Source: Liquidambar formosana
Lineage: Eukaryota; Streptophyta; Magnoliopsida; Saxifragales; Altingiaceae
Direction: 5' to 3'
Length of the DNA: 64,000 bases
Assembly: GCA_039720395.1 (NCBI GenBank)
Contig: CM077820.1
Coordinates: forward strand, 55,992,196-56,056,195
Below, one piece after another: positions 12,691 to 23,126 of the stretch. Under the pieces are notes generated by a model that had not been told where the DNA came from, did no database searches, and saw nothing but the letters and a program-made list of their open reading frames with translations. A program made the translations under genes and the position numbers. Positions within the stretch are counted from its first letter, which is position 1. Each line of letters begins with the position of its first letter.

Positions 12691-13289
12691 ACCCACTTCT
12701 TCTTTTTAGAGCATTTCCTTTGCCCCTACTTCTTCTACATCTTCCTCTATGGGCCAAATCAACAATTGAATTCAAAGAAAATTAGAAAATTTAATTTCTG
12801 CATCTAAAATTCAGGACAGCAAGCAGTTGGTTCTAGTTTACTCTTGTTGAAGACCTTCAAGAATCCTTTGAATAAGACCACAACGGGTCGAAAGAACCAA
12901 AGGAAAAGCTCAACTGAGCAGTTGGAACTTAAGTTAGGTGCAAATATGAAACTATTAATCACGACAGCCAATCTCGACTGGGATTCACACTTCAAATCAC
13001 TAAGGCAAGGCGAGAATCGACTAAGCTTCAATTGTGCTTCAGGTTTATTTCGTTCGTTAGACTAGACAGACTTCTATTATTCTTATTCTTCTAATACATT
13101 GTAGAACAATAAACTATTTAGCAGGACCAACACTAGTATAAAATTGGTTTACATACAAATAACGTTCATTGAGTTTCCAGATATTTTAAGAAATTCTTGT
13201 CCATTTGGTTTTTGCGATTTTGACTCCAATATTTTTCAGTATGCAAATTTTTCAGTATGCGATTTTGACTCCTATCCATCCTATATATA

Positions 13290-13497
13290 GATACATAGGC
13301 ACCCCACATCCATCTAAGAACATTCTAGAAAACAACTCTTCTTGCACGTACATTCTATACTATTCTACACTTTTCTCTCCACATCCATAGATAGATAGAT
13401 AGGCATCCCACATCCATCTAAGAACATTCTAGAAAACAACTTTTCTTGCACGTACATTAATTCTATACTATTCTACACATTTCTCTGCACATTTTCT
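13290..13497 (+). repeat. 104-bp tandem duplication
   Basis: A unit containing CCACATCCATCTAAGAACAT, CTAGAAAACAACT and TCTTGCACGTACATT occurs twice, 104 bp apart, with a handful of substitutions and a small indel. The copies are joined by a GATA run. The surrounding 12,800-13,930 region contains no recognisable gene. Confidence 0.85.
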
Positions 13498-13931
13498 TAT
13501 GAATGGTTTAATTAATATCTCTTATTTGTTCTAATCAAATCCTATATCTAAGGCGAAAATATAGATATTTAAATGGAAATTGTTCGCAAATAAGTTTTGT
13601 GTTTGCTATTGTCTCTCAGTGAGTTGCATGCCTTTTCACTAAGATTGTTGTCTGCAATGTTTTGCTACCCTCCCTATTAGAATTGGGTTAGGCAAGAGCT
13701 AGAATTGGAGGATGATAAGAGAAGGCATTTGGGGATTTATAGGTTCACGTTCCACTACTACGAAGTCGTGATTTTTTTTTTTCCTTCACTTTTTATGTGG
13801 GAACCACTCTAACAACACTAGCACGATAATAACTCTGCAATGCCCTAACAATAAAATATCATTGGTCTTGTCGTAAATGGGGTTCGCTTCTAGTTCTTGT
13901 TTAGGAAACTCTATTTGTTTATTTATGTTAA

Positions 13932-16486
13932 CTAGTTAGTGCACACGTGCATTGCACATGAATCACTTTTTAAAAACTTGCCAACAAAGAACCAATAAGC
14001 TCTTCTTATAACATATTGAATTAGATAACTCATATTTCCGTATTAAATTAGCTATTTTTGCAAAAATGGACGAAACAAAATGAAAAGATTAAAATCTATT
14101 CGGACCTTATCAAAAAAAGAAAAAAAAAAGGAAAAAGAAAAAAGAAAAATCTGTTTGGAAATAAAAATTCACGTAAGAAAAAACATCTCACAAAGTGATA
14201 GGCAGGGAGTCTTGCATGTCTTGCATATATAACATATTTGATATCCTTCAAGACCTTTATCAATGCCCTTAGGTTGAGATTGAAGTGTAATAGAAATTCT
14301 TGATTTGAGCATCAATAAAGGGAATTGATTTACATGATACTCTCACTCTTTTGCTAAGATTTCCACAATGGGAGAAACTTGATTAGTCAAGAAAAATACA
14401 CCTCACAAGCATAACTAAGAAATAGTTGGGTGCTCACATGCATCACATACCCTAAGCAAAATATTACTACTGGATAAACACAAAACTCTACAAGCTCAAA
14501 TACATATAGTCACATATGATCCATACTCTATGTAATTTAATGGAAAATAGATTATAAAAAAGCCTACCATCAATATTTAAGAATCCAAATGAATCAAAAT
14601 CATAAACAGTAGTCTTCTAGGCTTACAACTGGTGCATCCTGAAAAACATCAAATTTAGATTCAAAATAATTTCAAAAAGCTAAAAATATTTAATCCTCCA
14701 ATTGGATGCCAAGAAAACGTGGGAAACACAACCAAATTTTAAAATGGAAGCCAAGAAATTTTATAGTTTATGAACTTTCGTTGACAAATATTAGCATTTA
14801 GATAATTCTTGCTAGAGGGGGTCAAAAACGAATTGGGGACTCAACATTGTTGAGAAATGTCAAATATATCTGATATTTAATTCTTTTTTTTTTCCTTCTT
14901 GTTTTGCAAGTTGATTTGTGATTTTTGCTTTGATGAAGCCCAAAATCTGTTCTTTTGATTTTTTATGTTTAAGTTGTCTTTTATGAGCATTTTCATTGTT
15001 AGGTTTGTCTTGTTTGTATTGCTATTTACATGTAGTGATGTTGATCTAGTTGATCCTATAATAACAGGACTTCAAAACTTATTTCCTAAGTGGCTTATAT
15101 AATTTCCTTTCTTATTCGAAATAAATAAATAGAAGGCCCTAACACAGGTTCAATGAATATGAAAAAATTAACAATGAAGCTCATAAAATCAATCTTAGAG
15201 AATTAAAATTTTCTTCCTATTAAAGCCGTTGGGACATTTTGTCAAACACTTCCTTTGTGAATTTTATACTGCTGGCCTTAATTCTTCTTATTTTTTACAA
15301 AAGCAATTATACATTTCTCTAATCATCCAATGTTATCCAATGTTGTCACATGAGGAGATTCTGGTTATGATGGTTGGGATAGTGGTTAGGATGGATGGGG
15401 TAGTGTGGCATTTTATTTAAGCAATGAATATATGAGATGAAATAGATTTTAACAAATCTATTTATCTAAACAACCTCTACCGGAACAACTGGAGCCAAAG
15501 GCAATGTGAGAGACATATCACGTCAAGTGGGACTCGACATTGCCATTGTGAACAAGCTCATAAATTAAGCATAACATAAATTCCTCTTCCATAAGGGATA
15601 TGAGAATATTGAATCAATTTCCCTACAAAATAAAGCACTATGAATGCAAAATAAACAAATTTTTATTTAACTACAGCAAAAAATTAAAATTTGATTTGAT
15701 TTTTTATTATAGAAAATGTATAAACTTCAATCAATATAAACATATAGAACCCACTTATAGACATGAAATACTTGAATTTTTGTTAACAATTATACCGAGG
15801 ATTATTCAGCAAAGGCTTTAGAATATCTAGCGCCGGCCAAATACGATTCATAAAGAAGTGAGAGAAAGGTATAGAACCTTTTTCTAATTAAAAAAAAAAA
15901 ATTATGGTTATTTAATGAATTTTTCATTGTACTGGAGAAACTTTTTTTATTTTATTTTATATGCTACTATTTGTCTATGTATCTATACATATATGTATGG
16001 CTAGGAAAATCATTCATATATTCACTAAACAGAGAAAAAACAGAAAACAAAGAAGCTAAACCACCAAAACATGGAACAGACCCTACAAAAGACCTCCGGG
16101 TCAACTCCACTATACCCTATATTCTACATGGTTCTATAATAGCGTAAGATAGAGTATGGGGAGGGAGGAAGCCTTCAAAGGATGTTCTTAGGGACAATCT
16201 TGCCATGGCATGGGCTGCCCCGTTTGGAAACCATATTAAGGGCATCTCCTCCTAACGTAAAAGAGAAGGAGAAGAAAGAAGGAAAGAGGAGAGCATACGG
16301 AACATAGATATAAAACAATATTAAACGTTGTTTTTGTTTTAATTATACTATGTAAGTATGTAATACGTTTCTTATTAAAGTTTTCAATTAATGAATAAGG
16401 GTAAGAGTGTCAATATAGATTTAAGTGAGAGTAAATAAGTGAATAAAAAGTTTTTCAAAGATTCAACCTTTTATAAGTAGTATAGA
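13932..16486 (-). mobile_element. Helitron-like element, minus orientation
   Basis: On the minus strand the element starts TCTATACTACTTATAAAAGG (at 16,486), the 5' terminus known from many plant Helitrons, and ends CTAG (at 13,935-13,932) just after a short hairpin, GTGCAATGCAC within GTGCAATGCACGTGTGCAC. The host bases are A at the 5' end and T at the 3' end, as expected for insertion between A and T. There are no terminal inverted repeats or target duplication. No Rep/helicase is visible in the 2,555 bp, so it would be non-autonomous. A minus-strand fragment near 16,240-16,180 reads like NGAAHAMARLSL and may be a captured RNase H-like piece. Confidence 0.6.
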
Positions 16487-16781
16487 TATAAAAATTATAG
16501 TTTCCGTTTCCTTTGAATTCCTGTTTGTGTTTTATATATTAAGGTATGTGTTTTAGAATATATTAAAGTATGTGTTTTAGAATTATAGTTTCCATATTCT
16601 TATATATTTGGTATGTGTTTTAGAATATATTAAGGTATGTGTTTTAGAATTATAGTTTCCATATTGCTATATTTCCTATATATGAAGAAGGGTGGGTAGG
16701 TGTGTATTTAAAAATTAAAGTAAGGGTATATTAGTCAATCAAAAGTTTTTCTTACATTCATCTTTTTATAGGTAGTATAGA
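16487..16781 (-). mobile_element. Second Helitron-type 5' terminus
   Basis: The minus strand at 16,781 again reads TCTATACTACCTATAAAAAG, followed by A/T-rich sequence similar to that inside the first terminus (AAAAACTTTT words, roughly 30 bases in). The segment also holds a short tandem array of a GTATGTGTTTTAGAAT word (16,540-16,665). It looks like a duplicated or nested Helitron 5' end. Confidence 0.5.
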
Positions 16782-16859
16782 TATATTACTATTTCTTTAT
16801 TGGGGAAATTGGTGAATAGTCCATTTTTTGATAAAATATTGGCAATTAGTCAAGTAAGA

Positions 16860-17400
16860 GGTTTTTTTTTTTTTTTTTTTTTTAAACTCAATTAGTCAAT
16901 GAAACTAAAACTTATTTATCAATTAGTCAAAATTTTTTTAAAAATCCCTAATTTGCCCTTATTATTACTAAGGGCACTCCTTTTTTTTAATTATTAAGGA
17001 CACTCTATGTAACCAACTTAGCTTTTTAGTATTATAATTTTTAAAAACTTATAACTTACAATATACATATCCGTTTTTTTTTAAAAAAAAAATTATATTT
17101 TTGGAACCTACTTGTCAACGTCTTTGAAAAAAGATCCGTATTGATTAGGTAATTATTAAAGAAATTAAAATTGTAAAATATTACTCTTGACACAGTTTAA
17201 CGTAATACTCATAAAACTGTAAAATTTAACTATATACTTTACGAAGTGGTAAAATTTTACTACTTTACATAGTAAATTTAACAGTGAATTTACGTAGTAA
17301 ATTTTATAGTAAAGTAATAAAATTTTACTATTTTACAAAGTAAATTTTACAATAAAGTTGTAAAATTTTACAATTTTGTATTTTGTATGGTTCCAAAAAT
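16860..17400. repeat. AT-rich palindromic tract (GTAAAATTTTAC words)
   Basis: From about 17,160 to 17,390 the palindromic word GTAAAATTTTAC and close variants recur many times on both strands, interspersed with ACTTTACGAAG-like words. A long T-run lies at 16,863-16,883. Nothing here codes for protein. Confidence 0.7.
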
Positions 17401-17711
17401 TACAAAGAAATTATTTGATAGCCCAAAACAAACCCTAGCACACCATTCACACCTTTTTCTCTCTTGGTCAAGCCCTCTTTCCCACATCATCGTCTTTTTT
17501 GTTTATTTTTATTTTTATTTTTTTCATTGAAACCTATAATTATATTTGGGAAAATTTTCACAAAAAGGTTACAAACTCTTCCACTTGCTTTTGCAACTCA
17601 TTAATCGTGTAGACCCTAATGATTGCACCTAAAAACAGAACCTTTACCCCCTACCAAATCAAAGCATTACCTCAATTAGTCTCCACTCTCCACCACTACT
17701 GCAACAACACC

Positions 17712-18190
17712 TCAATCAATCTTCACCTGAAACACATCCTCCCTTTCCTGCTCCTTCACTTTAGGAACCAACTCTTTTAGCACACAGTTCTTCACCTCAG
17801 CCTTGATTTGATCGATCTTGTCTAGATTCGGAGGCAGATCAATCCTGCTAGGGTACCTCCTCCAGCTCTCCTCCTCCTCCTCCTCCAATTTCTTCTCACT
17901 TTTTCCTCTTATAATCAGAATGTTCTGCTCTTCTAACACTATCACCTGCTCTTTGCTAACGCCGGGCATGTCCATCCGTAAAAACAGAGCATCCTTGTAT
18001 TCCTTCACGTCCCATCCTCTCCTTAATCTGGCTCCCATTCCTCGAGACGCTGCCAAAACTGATTCTCCATGAACTGGTCTATCATATTCAGCACTTGACT
18101 CAAGCTCCTAGTCGGTGAAAATGGATCAAACACATCTGAGAAGAAATTGGGGTGGAGTCACGGGTTCTACCATCGCTAATGTCGAGTTCT
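17712..18190 (-). pseudogene. Mitochondrial-type small heat-shock protein (HSP20), frameshifted
   Basis: Small HSPs are alpha-crystallin-domain chaperones. The minus-strand frame 18,056-17,712 encodes GWDVKEYKDALFLRMDMPGV, RYPSRIDLPP, IKAEVKNCVLKELVPKVKE and a C-terminal VFQVKID, the order seen in plant mitochondrial HSP22-24 proteins. Upstream, 18,150-18,060 encodes FFSDVFDPFSPTRSLSQVLN and MIDQFMENQF in a different frame; a run of four Ts (18,056-18,053) looks one base short where the frames meet. A second shift lies ahead of FFSDVF, near 18,155. No transit peptide or ATG is in frame. It carries no intron and may be a retrocopy. The family is clear; loss of function is inferred from two frameshifts. 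Confidence 0.85.
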
Positions 18191-18317
18191 GTTGTTTGTT
18201 GAGAGTTAAAACTCTTGTGAATCTCAAACTCTTGAGAATTTAAACTCCTGAAACTTCAACTGTCTGAGAGTAAAAAATTGATTGTTCCGATGGTCGTGAG
18301 AAATGAGCATTAAATTT

Positions 18318-18432
18318 TGCGATGGTGGTTGCATCTTGATATGAGATGGAACAGTAAATTGTTTAGAAGTGATATGAGATGGAACAGTAAATTTTTTAGA
18401 AGGGGAATAATGTTCATAATTCAAGGTATCCT
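18318..18432 (+). repeat. Dispersed repeat, copy 2, with internal duplication
   Basis: Matches the copy near 10,810. Here GATATGAGATGGAACAGTAA plus its flank is present twice in tandem (near 18,335 and 18,370), which is not so in the first copy. Confidence 0.7.
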
Positions 18433-18434
18433 TT

Positions 18435-18620
18435 ATAGGGTTGGCAATTTGTGCCCAAACCCATAAACCGGCCCAAGTTAAATGGGTGTGCATGGGTAAT
18501 TTTATTAATTGGGTTGTAAATGGATACCCATAAGGAGCCCAACTAATAATTGGGTCTAATTGGGTTTACTTAAAAATTGTTGGGTGAGAAACAAACCCAA
18601 TAGGGTTCTCTTCTTCGCAC
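18435..18620. repeat. Possible hAT-type terminal fragment
   Basis: The sequence GGGTTGGCAATTTGTGCCC, then many GGGT/ACCC words (AACCCATAAACC, AATTGGGTCTAATTGGG), resembles subterminal regions of plant hAT elements. No partner terminus or target duplication was found, so this is tentative. Confidence 0.3.
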
Positions 18621-19076
18621 AGTTGCTCATCTCCTTCAAGTTGGAAACAGCTTGCTTTAAGCTATGCTTCTATTTGATGTTAACCTCTAAGGCTCTATTA
18701 TTTAATTGACATGAAGTGATTGATTTCACACTAACACATACATTGAGTGCAAAGAAATCATGAATTTTTTTTTTTCAATAATTTGGTTAAAATTTTTATT
18801 TTTATATCCAAGTTTCCTAGAAAACTGTAGGAAAATATCCAAATTTTTATTTGTATAAGTTCACTCTTCCTACTCTATTTTTTCTTTTTTAAAAATAATT
18901 TATTATTCTTTGATGGCATACTAAATTCCTAAATATTTTCTTATTTATTTTCTTCAATCTCATGTGCTGCTGCAATGAATTCAATTTTTGATAGAAAGAT
19001 TTTTTTGATGATAATTATTTTCTGCCATTTTTTGTTTATTTTTTCCTCTTATTAATTTCAAGTGAAGCATTCATAG

Positions 19077-19192
19077 TGTCATGGATCTCTGTCCCACATC
19101 GGATATGCACTGGGGAATCTTGGGCATATAAGTGGGGAGAGCAACTCCACCTATTGGGCTAGCCTTTTGGGTTGGAGACCCAACCTGTGACA
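19077..19192 (+). repeat. TRIM 5' LTR
   Basis: A 116-bp repeat with TG...CA ends, containing CCCACATCGGAT and a possible TATA-like CATATAAGTGG. Its partner is at 19,358-19,474. Confidence 0.9.
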
Positions 19193-19194
19193 AG

Positions 19195-19206
19195 TGGTAT
19201 CAAAGC
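19195..19206 (+). promoter_or_regulatory. TRIM primer-binding site (initiator tRNA-Met)
   Basis: TGGTATCAAAGC begins two bases after the 5' LTR. It matches the plant initiator-Met primer-binding site TGGTATCAGAGC except for one base. Confidence 0.88.
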
Positions 19207-19357
19207 AAACCCAGTCCCTTATCCGATGTCGCGCCAAGCGCCTGGGTCCACGGGGTACCGACGGTGTAAATGACTCGTGAGGGGTACGGGGTGTGGACAG
19301 GTAGGTAGGGTGGGCCCAACCACGACGAGGGCGTCGTGCGGGTTGGGTGGGGGAGAA

Positions 19358-19474
19358 TGTCATGGATCTCTATCCCACATCGGATAGGCACTGGGGGAAT
19401 CTTGGGCATATAAGTGGGGAGGGCAACTCCACCTAACGGGCTAGCCTTTTGGGTTGGAGACCCGACCCGTGATA
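19358..19474 (+). repeat. TRIM 3' LTR
   Basis: Second copy of the 116-bp repeat, one base longer (an extra G near CTGGGGGAATC), directly after the purine tract at 19,347-19,357. Confidence 0.9.
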
Positions 19475-20080
19475 ATAGGTTCCCCAATTCCAAGGAGGAC
19501 GGCTCTACGGTTGTGTCTTCAAATACAATGAAGTTTTGGTTTATATTTTGTTACTAACTTGCTTTATTTACATCACACAAATTGTATAATGTTTTGATCC
19601 TTGTGGAAGTTATTTTTGTAGACTTCAAAATCTACTAAAGATGGAGGATTAGAGGTCCTTGTGGAAGTTATTTTATGCCATTTTATTTTACAGCTCTTCA
19701 TGTGATGACCTGAATTTTATAAATATATATATATAATATTTATTTTGATCCTATGTGTGCAACTTCACCATAACTTAGGCATGTATAGCATAAAACCATG
19801 CACTCAACCACACCATAGCACAAACCATGAGGATGAATATGAACTGAACACATTTTCCTCCCCTATTCACATTTTCTTCCCCTACTCTACCAGCCTAAAA
19901 CCCCTCTCACTCCATTTTTTTTTTTCCTGACAACTGCAACTCTGCAACCCATAATAACCCTAGCCTCATTTTTCTTCGGCAATTAAAATCCTATACTGAT
20001 AGGATTCTAACAATCTATTCTTCAGCCGCACCTACCACTTTTGACTCCATCCCTGTTCCCATTTGCATCTGGTTCGGATA

Positions 20081-20089
<9 letters not shown>

Positions 20090-20135
<46 letters not shown>

Positions 20136-20330
20136 AGAGGGACTCAAGACAGAGAGTTAGAGAAAGAGCAGAGAGAGAGAGAGAGAGAGAAATTGAGAGA
20201 GAACAGAGGAGAAAGAGAGTGGTATTGTGGAGATTTTTGGCTGAGTTCGTGGAGCTCTCTTAGTGAGGTAAAAACCTCATCTCCTCTATTGTTGATTTCA
20301 TATATATATATATGTGTGTGTGTGTCACGT
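20090..20330. repeat. TA and GA microsatellite cluster
   Basis: A (TA)n run at about 20,091-20,121, a GAGA tract at about 20,168-20,190, and a second short TA/TG run near 20,300-20,323, all inside the LTR-like element. The open frame across them is repeat-driven. Confidence 0.9.
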
Positions 20331-21334
20331 ACTGTATATGTACATATGCATATGCAATTTTATTTTCTTTGTTATTCTTAGAAAGGATGATCCTATTTTA
20401 TGTTTTTGGGACCAAGGAACACCATGGTAGTGTCAAATTTTAGAGAAATTGACCATAGGTCAAAGTTTTAGAAATTTTAGAATTTTGGATCATAAAAACC
20501 CGAAACTTTAGGCTGAAAAACGAATATGATTTTATAGGATTTTGAATGAACAATTTATACGCACACGTAGTACTCCGCGTGAGCTTCGATTCGACACTTG
20601 AATCACTGAAAACGGTTAAAAAACGAGGGAGATATTAATCGTCGAAGTTGGCCCGTTGAACACACGGTGTAACCGGGTTGCATAATTCAACCCACGGGAG
20701 GTTGAAGATGACCCCGTAAGACTATGATCTTGTGTGGGTGCATTCGTATACTTTACCATGTTCTCACGCATTTAAAAGCCATATGATAATCATATGAACT
20801 CCAAATTTGACCGTTGGACTTGTCTTGGCGGGCCCTACCATGTGGGACCCTTAGTTGACCATTTTGACCCACTTTGACTGTAGTTTGACTTTTTGGCCAA
20901 ATTAATATTTATTAAAAATTCCAAAAAATACAAGAAAATTCCAAAAATTACAGAAAATTCCCTAAAATTATGAGAAATTCCCAGAAATTATAGAGGGTGT
21001 TTTAAAATTATTTTGATAATTTTGGGACCATAGTTCACTATTAGAAGGCCGATAGTAATTTTTGAGTACATTATATTTATTTTGAAATTTACCTAAATAT
21101 TACGCATGCATAATTATCAGATTTTATCGGTCGTCAAAAAGACCCTAGGGAGCATTAACGCTGCATTCGCATTGTCAGTGTCTATCACATGGTTTTGGGT
21201 TGGTATTGCTCGCGATTGAAGTAGGAAATGTGGCTTCTTTCCATTTAATATGGTGTTATTTTATAAATGTGATTTTAAATGCTTTAATCATGTTGTTGGA
21301 TTTTCCCACTGATTTGTAACTCAATATTTTTAGG

Positions 21335-23126
21335 AAAATGTTAAAGGGGACGAACCCCATTAGATCGAATGGAGGACGAATTGTTCAATTGACCAATATA
21401 CCCTCTTTACTCTAAATATAAAATATGACATTTATTCTCTCTTCCAGAGTTCTCGCCCCTTCTCTCTCTCTCTCTCTCTCTCTCTTATTACTTAAGTCTT
21501 AAACTCCTCACTCTATTCCATATTTTCTCTCTCTTTCTCTCTCTCTCTCTCTCCTTCCTTTTATCTTTATCTTTTACCAAAAACCACCAAATAAGGGACG
21601 TTCCTGCCGGAAGTCTCTGTTGACCCACACCGGACAAACATTTCCGCCGGAAACTAGTCTCCGTCGACCTCCATGGATTTGCTTGTCAAGGAACCCAACA
21701 AGGATCTACTTGCCGATCTGTACCGCTCTTCAGATCTGTTTTTGTCTACTGTGTTCATGCTTGGCCAGATCTTGGAGTATGAAGGTTGGGGTGCGATTTG
21801 TGTAGTGTGGCTTCAATCACAACCTACCGCTGTTCGAGGAGCTTGATGGTGTGATTTTTACATGGCTCCACCTTGTTTTTTAGGGATCCGACAGTGGATT
21901 TGTCTGGTTCTTCTTCATCTTCCTCTTTTTTTTTTTTTTGGTGATATTGCTTGTATTATTTTGGATCAGGATATTTATTGTGTTTTAAAGGGTAATTATA
22001 TTGATTTTCAAGATAATATTTTCAAGATAATTAACCTACCGCTGTTCGAGGAGCTTGATTGTGTGATTTTTACAGTGGCTTCACCTTGTTTTTGAGGAAT
22101 CCGACGGTGGATTTGTCTGTTCATCTTCCATTTTTTTTTTTTTTGGTGCTACTGCTTGTATTATTTTGGATCAGGATACTCATTGTGTTTTAAAGGGTAA
22201 TTAAATTGATTTTCAAGATAATTTTTAGGTAATTTTTTAGGGGAAAATGTTAAAGGGGACGAACCCCATTAGACCGAATGGAGGACGAATTGTTCAATTG
22301 ACCAATATACCCTCTTTACTCTAAATATAAAATATGACATTTATTCTCTCTTCCAGAGTTCTCGCCCCTTCTCTCTCTCTCTCTTATTACTTAAGTCTTA
22401 AACTCCTCACTCTATTCCATATTTTTCTCTCTTTCTCTCTCTCCTTCCTTTTATCTTTATCTTTTATCAAAAACCACCAAATAAGGGACGTTCCTGCCGG
22501 AAGTCTCTGTCGACCCACACCGGACAAATATTTCCGCCGGAAACTAGTCTCCGTCGACCTCCATGGATTTGCTTGTCAAGGAACCCAACAAGGATCTACT
22601 TGTCGATCTGTACCGCTCTTCAGATCTATTTTTGTCTACTGTGTTCATGCTTGGCCAGATCTTGGAGTATGAAGGTTGGGGTGCGATTTGTGTAGTGTGG
22701 CTTCAATCACAACCTACCGCTGTTCGAGGAGCTTGATGGTGTGATTTTTACATGGCTTCACCTTGTTTTTTAGGGATCCGACAGTGGATTTGTCTGGTTC
22801 TTCTTCATCTTCCTCTTTTTTTTTTTTTTTTTTTGGTGATACTGCTTGTATTATTTTGGATCAGGATATTTATTGTGTTTTAAAGGGTAATTATATTGAT
22901 TTTCAAGATAATTAACCTACCGCTGTTCGAGGAGCTTGATGGTGTGATTTTTACAGTGGCTTCACCTTGTTTTTGAGGGATCCGACGGTGGATTTGTTTG
23001 TTCATCTTCCATTTTTTTTTTTTTTTTGGGGTGCTACTGCTTGTATTATTTTGGATCAGGATACTCATTGTGTTTTAAGGGGTAATTAAATTGATTTTCA
23101 AGATAATTTTTAGGTAATTTTTTAGG
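21335..23126 (+). repeat. Nested tandem duplication (909-bp unit, two copies)
   Basis: Copy 1 runs 21,335-22,243 and copy 2 from 22,244 to about 23,126, starting AAAATGTTAAAGGGGACGAA and nearly identical over their whole length, CT microsatellite included. Inside each copy a second duplication exists: a unit of about 203-212 bp beginning AACCTACCGCTGTTCGAGGA occurs at 21,821 and 22,033, and again at 22,711 and 22,914. The sequence resembles a transcript leader (CT-rich tract, then ATGGATTTGCTTGTCAAGG near 21,672 and 22,562), but no long frame is kept. Confidence 0.92.

Larger units (their letters stand above)
19077..19474 (+). mobile_element. TRIM (terminal-repeat retrotransposon in miniature)
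   Basis: A complete miniature LTR retrotransposon of 398 bp: LTRs at 19,077-19,192 and 19,358-19,474 (116 and 117 bp, starting TGTCATGGATCTCT and ending GTGACA or GTGATA), and only about 165 bp between them. A primer-binding site follows the first LTR and a purine tract (GGTGGGGGAGAA) precedes the second. ATAG directly precedes and directly follows the element, a probable 4-5 bp target duplication. It codes for nothing and would depend on another element's proteins. The LTRs differ at about a dozen positions, so it is not very recent. Confidence 0.9.

Noticed and set aside
19151..19493. Pro/Arg-rich frames on the minus strand
   Set aside because: They are antisense to the TRIM LTRs and internal region, which explain the sequence fully.
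22334..22672. 112-residue frame with a leucine/serine-rich start
   Set aside because: It lies in the 909-bp duplication; the partner copy has the frame interrupted and the start is a CT microsatellite.
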